Assembly: GCA_020736575.1 (NCBI GenBank)
Contig: JAGPYM010000007.1
Location: 1,922,001-1,986,000, forward strand
DNA from: Thelonectria olida
Lineage: Eukaryota; Ascomycota; Sordariomycetes; Hypocreales; Nectriaceae
DNA length: 64,000 nucleotides
Direction of reading: 5' to 3'
In this document: positions 1 to 10,420 of the stretch, piece after piece
How the letters are laid out: every line of letters begins with the position of its first letter
Numbering within the stretch: the first letter of the stretch is position 1
Notes under the pieces: generated by a model
Database searches by the model: none
What the model saw: the letters and a program-made list of their open reading frames with translations, nothing else
Told to the model about the DNA's origin: nothing
Program-made: the position numbers and the translations under genes

Positions 1-1083
1 TCGACGGTCAATTCGGTCGTACTATCTGCCCACTTCCTCATGCTCAGCTGGACAACCCGATCGTCGACCGAGCCACTGTTGAGAAGTGGGATCAAGTATC
101 CTGCCACGACCGTTTCGAGGAGATCAAGCACAAACTCACGGCCGAGGAACAGGGACTCCTAGTCTCGCTACTCCTGCACATATCTGGAGGACACATGAAG
201 GAATCCAGTCTTTGGGACATGGTCCGCTCGCACGCCCTTCTTATGCATAGCTCGGACAACTTTACCGATGTCTGGCTGAGGTACAAACTCCGGGATGGGC
301 AAACAGCCCTTGCGAAGCGCATGTTTCAGGAAGCGACAGAGTCTGGCTTAGAGTATGCGTTTTCCACACAGGTCAGATCCATCTACCAGGAGGCCTCTGG
401 GGATTGCCTCGCAGCTGTCTCTGCAGCAAACGGAGACACTTTCCGTGCCCGTAAGATCATCAACACCATTCCTCTGAACGTCCTGAAGGATATCCAATTC
501 TCCCCGCCACTCTCACAGCGTCGCCAGGAAGCCATCGATATCGGCCATGTTAACCATATGACCAAGATCCATGCAGACATTGGTAACAAGGAGCTTGAGA
601 GGTGGAGTGGGATGCGTTTCCCGGGTCTTCTCATGTACGGCTACGCTGACGGCATTCTTCCCAACGGGAATGTCCACGTCGTGGCTTTCGGTGCGGATGA
701 GCGCACTACTTTTGTGCCTGAGAATGACGCCCAGAAAACGATCGATGCCCTGAACAAGATTCATCCCATGGACGTGAAGCGATTGGTAAGACGTCACTCA
801 CAATATCCCGTCAACAATGTTAATAATGACACAGCTGCTGCACAATTGGAGCACAGATCCCTTCTCCAAGGGTGGCCCTGCATGGTGGCGCCCAGGCTAC
901 ATGTCAAAGTATCAGGATGAACTTCAGAGTCGTCACGGCAACGTCTTTTTTGCTTCCGCGGATTGGGCCCATGGATGGCGAGCTGCGATTGATGGAGCCT
1001 TGGAGCAAGGAAGTTTGAATGCCCAGACTGCCCATCGTGAGATTGCTGCCTTGAACAAGAAGGCTACTGCAAGCAAGCTGTGA
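1..1083 (+). CDS. Flavin-containing amine oxidase, 3' part (5' end outside window)
   Basis: The frame is open from the first base, so this is the C-terminal part of a longer gene. Exons are <1-785 and 835-1083; the intron 786-834 (49 nt, GTAAGA..CAG) is phase 0. The C-terminal motif FASADWAHGWRAAIDGALEQG-like segment (around 950-1010) matches the FAD-binding end of fungal monoamine oxidases, and the segment HNWSTDPFSKG before it is the usual 'W..D..S.G' stretch of this family. Such enzymes oxidise primary amines to imines/aldehydes with FAD and release H2O2, often in peroxisomes. No obvious C-terminal peroxisomal tripeptide is certain (the end is ...ASKL, which resembles a PTS1-type SKL signal). 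The N-terminal dinucleotide-binding fold lies off the window, so substrate type cannot be judged. Neighbours suggest a role in amine catabolism. Confidence 0.82.
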
Positions 1084-2720
1084 CCCAGCACTCTAACGTC
1101 TACAGACGAGTAAAGTAAACGCGTGAGATAGCCAGTTAGCATTCGTGTATCATGCTGTTTATAGGCATAGATTGACTTTCAATGCAATAGCACCTAGTTA
1201 GCATGTTCAAACGAGTTCTACAGCCTACCCTCTGCACAAGTTGCGAAGGCCAGGCGATGAGCACGTTCATAAGCAAGATAAGGACACTACTAGATTAGGC
1301 TTAAGGATGATAACCTACGATAGTAACGCTGAAACATGCTACAAGCCAGCAATGACGCCGAAAGTTTTCGCCATCACGACCACTCACTGTTTAGCGACAC
1401 ATTCCCTACCTAAGGTAGGTAGGTAAGGTTTGGACCAGGATATTCCAGATGAGGCCAATGCTCTTAAAAGATCTATGATCCTACATTTCTTGCTCTGCAC
1501 TGTTTCATCAAACCAAACTCCAATTTCCGAGGTGTTTCTGAGGGTCACGAAGATGGGGATGGCTTCGAGTCGTCAGCGGAAACCGGAAAGAGTCGGTACT
1601 GAACGAACCCAGGCGTAATCTAAATGAGCCCCACGTCTAGCAAGTACGAGTGCCAGTTCTGGGGCTCATCATCGGGCCTGGTTAATGGGATCATAGCAAT
1701 GATGCATTGTACGTTATTCGAAAAGCCGGAATAGGTGATCACGCACCAACCGAGGACGCTGGCGGTATCAACGACAAAGGTAGCGAATCGCTCTGGAGGA
1801 GAGGAAATTCGAAGCCTACTCGGCAAGATCGAGGATAATGAGCCATGAAACAAACCAGGCGGCAATCAAGCCAAAGGCTGTCGCTGCGATCCGTCATAGA
1901 GCAGACTTTGTCCGAAGCAGCTGGTGTAAGACATGCACGAATTGGCAATACTGGACCATGATCATGATATTAAGTATTTTGGACAGTACGATAAGGGATT
2001 GGTATGGGCCGGAGCACACTAAAACCGAGTCTCAGAGTTCCGGGAAGGCCAAAGGAACAACTTCTAACAGGAACGTGATCCTGGGCAAGGGAGGATATCA
2101 TGGTCGACGACATCATCCTTTGAGGACATGTTGGAGTTTGTCAACGCCAACGCCCGAGTCACTGGTATCGTTGGACTTGACCTTGGCAACCTCCTCTGCT
2201 GCCGTGTTATAGCCATGGTTAATGGGAAAAGAATGTTGAAGTTGAGAGGAGTGATAACATGTTGCGACAGGGTATACGTGGTCTACCTTCTGGTAATAAC
2301 AGATGCGGACGACTTCTCAGCTACCCTGGGCAATCCCGGAACTGCCTCCGACGAACTGCACAATCTCCGCGCTACAAATCCTCCCCCGCAAGTCCCAAAT
2401 TGGAGGTGCGCCACCCAGGAGCTGCAAACATGGCACTGTATGGGGCACTTGGCCTCCTGGTGGATCTTGAATGGGCGGGAGCAGGGTTGTCTCTTAATAC
2501 CCAATGTGGAAGTAAGCCGCCTCTTTAAGAAGTTTTCCGCGATTTTAAAGCCAACGTCAACTCTCCAACCGAGCCAAGCACCCTCGCGAACTCCGTATTG
2601 GATCCCAAATTGTGATATCTTCCAAAATATACATCCTCCCTTTGGTCCGATAACCCTCGGATACCTAGCAGACTTTCCCACCAAATTATACCGTCAACAG
2701 ATACCGTATCAAACCTAACC
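1084..2720. other. Intergenic region, no supported gene
   Basis: This stretch of 1.6 kb has short overlapping open frames on both strands but none with a recognisable domain or good splice structure. A palindromic tract of CCTACC/GGTAGG units lies near 1406-1430. The last few hundred bases are CT-rich and probably hold the promoter of the acetyltransferase. Confidence 0.5.
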
Positions 2721-3546
2721 ATGGCCAAGCAAGAGAAGGACGCCGAGATGATTGAGCTCGCCAAGGGCCTACAGGGCACTCCTTGGTGTGACGAGTATGA
2801 GAATATGATTTCCGGAATGCTGTACGTTGTACCCATCCCCAACCCTCCATTTCATTGTCCGGGACAAACACCTTCTTGTCTCAGGCTCTGACTCTCTACA
2901 GCTACAACCCCCTTCACCCAAAGCTGCTGGAGGGTCGCCACAACGCTCGCTGCAAGACCTATACATTTAACAATCTAGATCCCAGCACCGGCAGCTACGA
3001 CCAAGTTGCCACCAAACGGGCTGAGCTCCTCTCTGGGCTTCTCGGCAAGGTCGGCCGAGGAACCTTCATTGAGCCCCCTTTCCTGCCAGACTACGGCTGC
3101 AATATCCTCATTGGTGAGAACTGCTTTATGAACTTTGGGTAAGTTGACCACTCGCTTGCAGAAATGTAACTAAACGCTCGGCCAGATTGACGATCCTGGA
3201 CACTAGCCTCGTCATTATTGGCGACCGCGTCCAAATGGGCCCAAACGTGCACATCTACACTGCAGGTCATGAGACAAGCGTGCTCTCCAGGATAAAGTTC
3301 GTTGAGTTCGGGCACCCTATCCGCATTGAAGATGACTGCTGGATTGGGGGCAACGTTGTTATCCTTCCTGGGGTCACTATCGGACGTGGAAGCACTGTTG
3401 GCGCCGGTGCAGTGGTCACTAAAAGCTTGCCGCCCTACTCAATTGCCTTGGGAGCCCCTGCAAAGGTGGTCAAGACGATACAGTCAGTTGAGGAGGAGCT
3501 GGCAGACCCAAATAACCCCTACCGGAACATGGTGGACCGAGCGTAA
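2721..3546 (+). CDS. Maltose/galactoside O-acetyltransferase-like (hexapeptide repeat) protein
   Basis: Three exons: 2721-2821, 2902-3138, 3186-3546; introns of 80 and 47 nt with GTACGT and GTAAGT donors; 232 aa. The start is the first ATG after a CT-rich leader. Residues about 15-60 hold the N-terminal 'mac' segment (YNPLHPKLLEGR), followed by left-handed beta-helix hexapeptide repeats (NILIGENCFMNFG, LVIIGDRVQMGPNVHI, CWIGGNVVILPGVTIG, STVGAGAVVTKS) and the family end GAPAKVV. The His in YTAGHE is at the place of the catalytic histidine of LacA/Maa. The family transfers acetyl from acetyl-CoA to a sugar hydroxyl; close fungal members are largely uncharacterised, so the acceptor here is unknown. 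It lies head-to-tail behind the amine oxidase. Confidence 0.9.
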
Positions 3547-3860
3547 GAGTAGTTATCGATCCATCAAGCTAGGCACAGATAGGAAAGTAGAATTGGCAAA
3601 CTTCGATTCAAACTAAATGCCCGATCATTATCGTATCCTTGAAACATTCGGTTGATTGATATCGCATGTATGAAGACGTAACTAAGCTCGCACATTCTTA
3701 GCCGTTGAGCACAAGTCGCTCACCGCAGAATCAAGCCCAGCATGCTCAACCCATCATCCCTAATGTAACTTATCTATGAACTAAGTAGGTAATGTGACGA
3801 CGTTCCCAGACGCACGGGCATTCCGCCTCCTCATAACTTCGGTCCATCCGATACCGCCGG
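3547..3860. other. Short intergenic spacer between convergent genes
   Basis: This spacer of 314 bp separates the 3' ends of the acetyltransferase (+) and the RidA-like gene (-). I see no ORF or repeat; it should hold both polyadenylation regions. Confidence 0.6.
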
Positions 3861-4277
3861 CTATCTAGCAATGGCCTCCGCTTGAACCTCCGCGTTCATT
3901 CCAGGGTTCATGATACCGGCAACGACGACTGATGTCCAGGTCGGAGTGTGTCCCGGATAGCGCTTGCGGAAGATCGCGTGCAAAGTTGCCTCATCCTCGG
4001 CACGGAGGAAACATGCAAGCAATTTGTGTGCGCCACCGAGACCCTTGCTCACTCCAGCATTCTTGAGTGCTGCGTCGAGACAGTTGAAGATGGCGTTGAA
4101 CTCGTCTTCTATGGAGCCTGTTACGAATTCGCCCGTCTCGAGGTTGAGGCCAACGTGACCCGTTGTTACAACCAATGTGCCAGTCAAGGGTACGGTTGCT
4201 GTGGTCGCAATGGACGCTGAGCGCAGCATTTCGCCGACTGGGCCAGGAAGAAACTGATATTGAACAGTTGACGACAT
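3861..4277 (-). CDS. RidA/YjgF/UK114 family protein
   Basis: Single exon, 138 aa, a normal length for the family. The body shows the YjgF pattern: ATTATVPLTGTLVVTTGHVG, then GSIEDEFNAIFNCLDAAL, then a C-terminal block with TPTWTSVVVAGI and EVQAEAIA. Classical RidA proteins hydrolyse reactive enamine/imine intermediates using an arginine in a P-A-R-S motif; here that place reads P-T-W-T, so the arginine is missing and deaminase activity cannot be assumed. The sequence is closer to the divergent Rid groups that sit beside amine or amino-acid catabolic genes. It is transcribed divergently from the permease at 4928, with a shared upstream region of 650 bp. Confidence 0.85.
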   Translation of the reverse strand: MSSTVQYQFLPGPVGEMLRSASIATTATVPLTGTLVVTTGHVGLNLETGEFVTGSIEDEFNAIFNCLDAALKNAGVSKGLGGAHKLLACFLRAEDEATLHAIFRKRYPGHTPTWTSVVVAGIMNPGMNAEVQAEAIAR

Positions 4278-4927
4278 TTTGGCGACGAAGATGATTGGAT
4301 GAAGCTTGTCTTGGGGATAAAGACTATAGTGAGCGGTCTGGGGTCTAAGTTTTATCTACAGTCATGGGCGAAGTTATGGAGTATTTTATCACCAAGTCTT
4401 GCAAGTATGTTCCTAATCAGGCATCTCCGCTCTCACTGAAGTCTTCGACCAAGCTTTGCGCCTCTCCTGTTGCGTGTCGGGTACTCCTCATTGTTCCTTT
4501 CGCCGTGTCTTCAGTTGTTGTGCTGTGTCTCGGACTTTTCTCATGGGCTTCACAACGTCGTTGACCGCCCAAATGGGTGTCTTGCTTCCACCCCCAGATT
4601 TACCCCAACTGGGAAGTTGTGTCGAGCTCGGTGGTAGCTAGGTAGCGCAAAGCATGTACCCCTGTACTTCATAGCAAACACCCCGAATCTTACTACTATT
4701 TCTGGGATAGCCAAAAGTGTCTCCGTTGATCTGTCAGATCCAGCCCTTGATAGGTGCAACCCCGCATACCGCGATAACTAGCTACCTATCTATCTATTCG
4801 CGTGGAGGCTCTTCCCAACCCAGCCATTTTCGTTCAACCCTTAATAGAGCTGGAAGGCCAGTGTCTATTTCTCCATGTAGTCAAGGCTCTCTTCCTCACA
4901 CAAGCAGCAAGCGAGCCTAACAACATC
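4278..4927. other. Divergent promoter region (RidA-like / permease)
   Basis: This 650 bp lies between two divergently transcribed starts and has no supported gene. The permease reading frame is open upstream to an ATG at 4802, but the family N-terminus and spacing favour the ATG at 4928. CTATCTATCTATT-type repeats occur at about 4785-4800. Confidence 0.55.
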
Positions 4928-6841
4928 ATGGACAAGAAAGCCACCGAAGACCTTGGTACCCGCCCCGTTGACCGCGTTCCCTCGGTCGAGAAGGGCTCGG
5001 TTGTCGACCTTGACGAACAGCGCCTCCGTGCACAGGGTCACAAGGCGGAACTCGAACGGTCTTTCTCCTGGCTGGGTGCCATTTCCCTAGCATATAGGTT
5101 TGTTTATTCACGAAACTCCCAGAGTTACGCAGGGGCCATACTGACCTGGACTGGCTTGCAGTATATCGAACTCGTGGCTGACATACGCCTCTACCTTCGG
5201 CCTTGTACTCATCTACGGAGGCGGCGTAACCGCCCTGTTCGCTCTCATCATCGCTGCCGCCGCTCAGTGGATCGTCTTCTTGGGTTTGGGCGAGCTATGC
5301 TCTGCGTTCCCGTCTTCCGGAGGCCAATACCACTTCGTTTACATCGTCGCTCCGCAAAAAACCAGAAACTTCGCCGCCTATGTGACCGGGGCCATAAACA
5401 TCATTGCTTGGTGGATTTGTACCTGCTCCGGCGTGATTTACACGGCCATATCGGCATTTGGCTGCGCTGCCGCCTGGTTCCCGAGCTTCGCACAGGAACG
5501 GTATCAGATCTATCTCTGCTATCTCGGTGTCATTGTTCTGTCACGTATGTGTTGGATATTACGGGAGTTGTGTTCCAAGAGGCTAATGATTGCCAATTGC
5601 AGTGGTTCCAATCTACACGATTAAGCAAAAATATATCGACTATATGACCAAGTCTGCCACGGGATTTTCTCTGGTCGGTATGGTTCTCACCATTGCAGTA
5701 TGTCTTGGTATGGCTAGTGGAGATTATGCCCCTGGATCGATCATCCTTGAAAATCGCGGTATTAGCGGCTGGAATGCCGGGACAGGCTGGCTTCTTTCTA
5801 TTGCCGCCGCACTTTACTGCTATGCAGCAAATGGTGCAGTTACCCATATTGCTGAAGAATTGCCCAACCCCGGACACAAGCTTCCCCAGGTCCTGCAAGT
5901 CAACCCACCCCTGAGTATCGATCATGTGCTGACCAGCTCCCCAGGAACATGAGTATGGCTATGGGTGTTGTAATTGTTATTCCATGGACCGTTGCCATAC
6001 TCTTTTCCATTCAAGATCTTGAGGCCGTCCAAGCGTCTTTTTTGCCCAGCTTCGAGGTCTTCTACCAGGCTACTGGAAGCAAGTCGGCTGCAACAGCTTT
6101 ACAAGCATATTTGACTTTTCTGTACTATAGTGAGTTCTGTTTGGCTCGAGCAGCGCGTAGCTGTTTGCTAATGGCCTTTGTAGCATGCATTCCTAGTCAG
6201 TGGGTGACTTGCAGCCGTATCACCTGGGCCTTCGCCCGAGACGTGAGTAAAAAATGTGCAACATCTTTTTAGTCTTGAGAATACTGCTAATAGACTCGCA
6301 GCAAGGACTTCCGTTCGCAAGCTACTGGCAGCATATTGATGCCAAACGTGGTATTCCCTGGAGAACAACCGTCCTCTCTGCTGTGTTCTGTGCCATCTAC
6401 GGCCTGATCTACGTTGCAAGCACGGCAGCCTTTAACTCAATCATCAATGCAACCTGTCTCATGTTGAACCTCTCATACATCATTCCTCAGGCAATCTTGC
6501 TTACACAGGGCCGCAATAAGCTACCAAGCCGCACTTTCGATCTAGGGAGGTGGGGTTACATGGTCAACTTGTACTCGGTACTATTTTTGACTGTCATTGG
6601 CGTTGTTTTCTGCCTACCGCAAACGAACCCAACATCTATCAACTCTATGAACTAGTATCTTGACGAGAGCCTTGCCACGCATGGCCATCAGGTCCATTTG
6701 CTAACTCGGAGGTGCCGTAGTAACGCTCCCGTTCTCGTCGTTCTCTTCGTGCTGATTTGTATTCTGTGGATTGAACGTCGCCACAAGTTCAATGGCCCCG
6801 AGATTGACTGGGACCTGCTCAACGAAGTGAATGTGGTGTGA
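4928..6841 (+). CDS. Amino acid/choline/GABA permease (APC superfamily)
   Basis: Seven exons: 4928-5097, 5162-5544, 5603-5894, 5945-6129, 6184-6242, 6302-6654, 6721-6841; 520 aa. The third intron (5895-5944) starts GCAAGT, a GC-AG intron: using it joins LPQV-L-NMSMAMG in frame, whereas no GT donor does. The last intron (6655-6720) removes an apparent stop right after NSMN and adds a final membrane helix and the tail ending NEVNVV. Family features are SFSWLGAISLAYSISNSW near the N-terminus, SSGGQYHFVYIVAP in TM3, AEELPNPGHKLPQV, and FARDQGLPFASY. About 12 TM helices are expected in the plasma membrane. Fungal relatives carry GABA, choline or polyamines; the substrate is not visible. It fits uptake for the adjacent amine oxidase. 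Confidence 0.92.
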
Positions 6842-7339
6842 TCGTCGAACCCTATACGCTAAGAAGATATTCGGTACCGATTCTATGTCATCAAAGACGT
6901 ATGTAGCATGAAATAGCATCGTGAATAGCAATCCATATCCGGCCGAATCATTCTACCAACCCAGGCCGCCCTTCTACGGGCAAGTGCGAAATTGTCTAGA
7001 TACTTAGGTAGTAACTAGTGGCTTGTCTGCTTATGAGTTGGCAAGAAGTTCTACATGTCTCCCGCAGTAGTTGAGGATTTCAACGAACAGTATTGGGATC
7101 ATGTCTACGACCGTGTTTTTGAGTCTCGCGTGGACGGAGAGCAGAATGATGAAAACGAAGGTGAAGCAAAGGGTTTCTTGGCTTGTTAGAAATTCATGTC
7201 TACAATTATTGAGCGTATTAGCAAGGAGTTATTTGTATGCCAAGTTATTTCCTTTCATTAATAACAGGAGAATCTGATTTCACCGTTTCGCTTAACAAAT
7301 TAAAACACCCGTAGAAACTACATTATTATCTCCTGTTAG
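6842..7339. other. Intergenic, no gene seen
   Basis: About 500 bp downstream of the permease. A 10-bp inverted pair (TAACAGGAGA near 7264, TCTCCTGTTA near 7331) is present; otherwise only short chance ORFs. Confidence 0.5.
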
Positions 7340-7946
7340 AGATCAGCAATGCCTGGTGGGGACCCTTGCTAAGTTTAATTATCCTTTCAGCTGCTCGTTC
7401 TGCTGCCACCATAACCCCAAACTGAGGGTTAACAGTCAGAGAAGACAATAGAGCCATCGACGACGTGGGTGTTCCTTGTGCCGAAGACTTTTGCATTAAC
7501 ATCAACACATTTGCCGATCCGGCACGAGGAAGACCAGTTCTGGACAGAGTCAACGGCGTACTGGGATGGCGCTGTGACCTAACTGTAAATTTCCTCCACG
7601 GTCGAGTTCTGGGGAATGTTCAACGGAGTCAACCCGTGAGCCGCAGGTTTCTGGGGCGTCGATTTAGGCAGCGCTTGGAAGATGTTGTCGATACACGTGG
7701 CGACACTCTGTCCGTCCAGAGGATGCGCGAGGTAGACGCCAGAAATTGGGATAGCGATGAACTTTCCAGCGTCAGAAAGAATGACTCGTCTCGAGGATGG
7801 CATTCACGAGGTTCCGTAAATGTTCAAGACGATTGTGGTCTTGTTAGTGAAGTCGGCGTAGCCCGATGAGTCTATGGTGCCCTGATCAGCGGTGCGGCTC
7901 CCGTCGGGGTGCTTAATGTAATCCCCAAAAAAACCCAGGTCTGCGA
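7340..7946 (-). pseudogene. Decayed GMC oxidoreductase (cellobiose dehydrogenase-like) C-terminal fragment
   Basis: On the minus strand the translation carries the C-terminal substrate/FAD domain of a GMC oxidoreductase in pieces: a segment from about 7946 (FADLGFFGDYIKHPDG) running through ISGVYLAHPLDGQ to IPQNSTVEEIY, then after a frame change AVDSVQNWSSSCRIG, CVDVNAKVFGT and HVVDGSIV, then after another frame change NPQFGVMVAAERAAERI. These are the conserved '(N/S)W.G(S/T)C..G...VVD...VFGT..L.VVD.S' and 'NP......AAE.AAE.I' motifs. A TGA at 7804-7806 interrupts the first segment and there are at least two frameshifts; the N-terminal FAD-binding half is absent. It is not a working enzyme. 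Family assignment is firm, the cellobiose dehydrogenase subtype tentative. Confidence 0.7.
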
Positions 7947-8325
7947 AGCAAACGCGTATCGACTTTAATAGCTACGAGCTAGCTGTGGGGTATTCAAAGA
8001 TGTCATCAATGCATGGAGCGAGTGGCACGGAGTGGATTAGGATATCTCAACTCATGATTGCTATCTAAAAGAGGGAAGAAGGTCGGGCTCTTGCGTATGC
8101 GTTGATTTGGCTGCCGTAACGAGGGGCTGTGGTTAAAAATCATGCTGACGATTACACTAGAAGACTATAGCAGGCTCGTTTCACCCACTATCATATGACA
8201 AATTCCTTGATGGTACCCTTTTGCAAAGTCGATCAATCTTGGGTCTCCATTCATGCCTCCATGCCTCCTATCGCATTTATAGTGCCACTTGCAACGTCAA
8301 TGATATATGTGTCACACGCACACAA
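7947..8325. other. Spacer between GMC relic and small secreted protein gene
   Basis: No coding match seen; it may hold further eroded GMC sequence and the 3' end of the gene at 8326-8779. Confidence 0.4.
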
Positions 8326-8779
8326 TTACTGACACCTGATACTGTTGACATCGTTATGCATCTCGTCATTGAGAGAGCAAATCAAGGCCTGACCACCACC
8401 GTAAGTGCTTCTCTCGCCCTGGCAGTTGTTTGAGCTGTGATTTTGATTAGGACACTGACATATTCAAAACATTGAACGCCTGAAGGAACCTACTCATAAA
8501 TCACGCAGGTCCGACCACGCGGCTTCGAGAAAGACGACATCCTGTTCTTCCAAGCGTCTCCAAGGTTTCCTATTCTCTAGGTTAGTGACGAGAGAATACA
8601 CAGTCGATTTCTCCCATGGATTAAACACAGGTTTGGCTGATCTTACTACAATCTCCAGGCTGGATGTTTAGCGTAACGAAAGCTCCTCGACCAGATTTTT
8701 CATCGTAGATCGTGACTGGAATGGCCAGAACGGAAGTAGCTGCGAGCAGGCTCGCGACGAAAGCAAAATTGAACTGCAT
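8326..8779 (-). CDS. Small secreted six-cysteine protein, beta/gamma-crystallin-like
   Basis: Found by splicing; no single exon is long. Exons (minus strand) 8779-8627, 8576-8494, 8434-8326; introns 8577-8626 (50 nt, GTTTAA..CTAACCTAG) and 8435-8493 (59 nt, GTAGGT..CACAG); 114 aa. Residues 1-19 form a clear signal peptide ending SVLA. The mature part has two similar halves: VTIYDEKSGRGAFVTL..GDC....NRMSSF, then CVIYDSNNCQGERSTYGG..C.....NDVNSIRC. The pattern 'V.(I/V)Y(D)...G....(L)...DC......(D)..(S)S(F/I)' is that of beta/gamma-crystallin folds. Six cysteines suggest three disulfides. Fungal members are extracellular and of unknown or antimicrobial-type role; no function is claimed here. The first intron's donor is weak, but the in-frame alternative donor gives a stop. 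Confidence 0.72.
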
Positions 8780-10420
8780 CTTGGAATATACTGGCTGAGT
8801 ATATATTTGGCGGTTGAGATGTATAATTCTTGCTGTAACAGCTGGCTTTCTATGCCTGAGTCGTTATTTTATAATGAGATTCTGGGCTGGAATGTGGAAG
8901 ATTAAGGGAGTTTATATATCTCTGGATTAGAGATTGTAACTAGGTATTAAGATAATTCTAGATTGAGCAGGAGGCTATTTCCAGCTGATAGTTTTCAGCT
9001 GGTGATTTTTCAGCTCACTATGTACCGTCTTGTATCTAAGAATTGCTATTCTAATTATAGTTCTTAATAGTCTCTTTTATTCTATCTTTAGCTATTTGAA
9101 GGGTCAGATTCCAAATGTGGTATAATAAATAACTTGATTTGCTATCTGGAGCTGACTGGCAGTTTCTATTCCTTATGTGGTGGTCTAGTTCGGTCTAGAT
9201 CCTTGTGATACTTCGCACCTAGCTATTTCACAGGCCCTAATAGACTTCTACATCACAAGGAATAGAAACTATTGGTCGGCCCCGGATGACATGTCAACGC
9301 AGGGTGTGGAACAAAAAGCTGGTTGTGTTGGCTTTCTCTCGGCCCGCGGCTTGCGCGCATCTCGCAAGAGACATGGAGTGAAATATTCCGCTATACTTTC
9401 TAAGGGCCCAGTACATTCTGACACTCAGGTTTGGGTAATATAAACGCATGTGGGAGGACTTAATTGGCTATCCAAAACTGACGTCTCGTCAATAAGCCGG
9501 TTGCTCTATTCCCCCATTGTGGCCCTACTAGTGCTGACATTGGTTAAGGTGGCGGCTGACAGTCAGTTTAAGTATTTAGAAATTTAGCACAGTAGCCTTA
9601 ACGTCCCAGAATTCACCCTACACCCATCTACGAGCAGCTACGATTATATATGATTCACTATCAGGAGGAGGGGCTCTGGTTAAACGGTAAAGATTGCATA
9701 AGAGTCCACGGAGATATAAAATCGAGAAGACGGTGGACTTAAATTTATACTCACAAGATCAATCAGGATGAGGATCTTCCGAAAAGTCAAGTGTCTTAGT
9801 GTGCATTGCATATGTTTATCGAAGTTTGCCTACAAAACGAATACCTTAAGATGCGCGACAAGTCTAGGCCGTCTCACTGTAATGTTATACTGCAGACTGC
9901 TGGAATTGCCATATTGAAAGGCTGAGCTTGTCCATTTTCCTTGTGTTGATGTATTGTTAGAGGATGTCGAGACAGGGTTGAGTCTCTTGGGCAGGGCGGG
10001 GACATGTTAGGCGGCTCGGAGCGTGTCGAGCTCGAACTGGTCCTGGCTTGCTTTCCCTACACTCCAGGTGGAAGAGTGGTTAAAAATAGCCTTTGTCTGC
10101 CTAAAGTATCCATTGCGAGGAAGTAGTATGGAACTATTAGCGCCATCGTAGTATTTCCTCGTATAGCCAGCCGGATGCTGGTTACCTCCCTCTTCTCACT
10201 CCTTCATAACAGTCATTCTGCACAATACCTCTGTTCGACTAGAAGGCAGGAGTCGGCGAACAAGTGTTACCGGGACGGTTTTAGGCTAACTAGGCCTTGA
10301 CAGTACCCTTGACCGTACTTGTTCTTAGCTGTGGGGTGTATGGGCATGACTGCAGGAGATACAACATTCCGAGGAGGATGAAACCGCGCAAAGGAGAGAC
10401 CCTGTCTAGTGACTCAGTGC
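8780..10420. other. Gene-poor AT-rich stretch
   Basis: No gene can be supported. The first 500 bp (about 8800-9250) is strongly AT-rich, rich in CTAGCTAT/TTATAG words, and resembles old mutated repeat DNA; it includes the inverted repeat listed separately. The rest has only short chance frames. Confidence 0.5.
9161..9270. repeat. Inverted repeat, 14-bp perfect arms with 82-bp loop
   Basis: AGTTTCTATTCCTT at 9161-9174 is repeated in inverted orientation at 9257-9270. The loop carries a second copy of the nearby word CCTTGTGAT. It sits in the AT-rich stretch and could be the remnant of a miniature inverted-repeat element or half of a transposon end; no target-site duplication was recognised. 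Confidence 0.5.

Noticed and set aside
1406..1430. CCTACC/GGTAGG palindrome as a regulatory hairpin
   Set aside because: Similar TAGGTAGG words occur at several intergenic places in the window (for example 52591-52603), so it is more likely simple-sequence background.
2128..2718. Plus-strand frame of 196 codons
   Set aside because: The translation has no domain and overlaps equally long frames on the other strand; the real gene begins at 2721 in a different frame.
8221..8433. Plus-strand frame of 70 codons
   Set aside because: It is antisense to the third exon and second intron of the crystallin-like gene, which has signal peptide, splice and repeat support.
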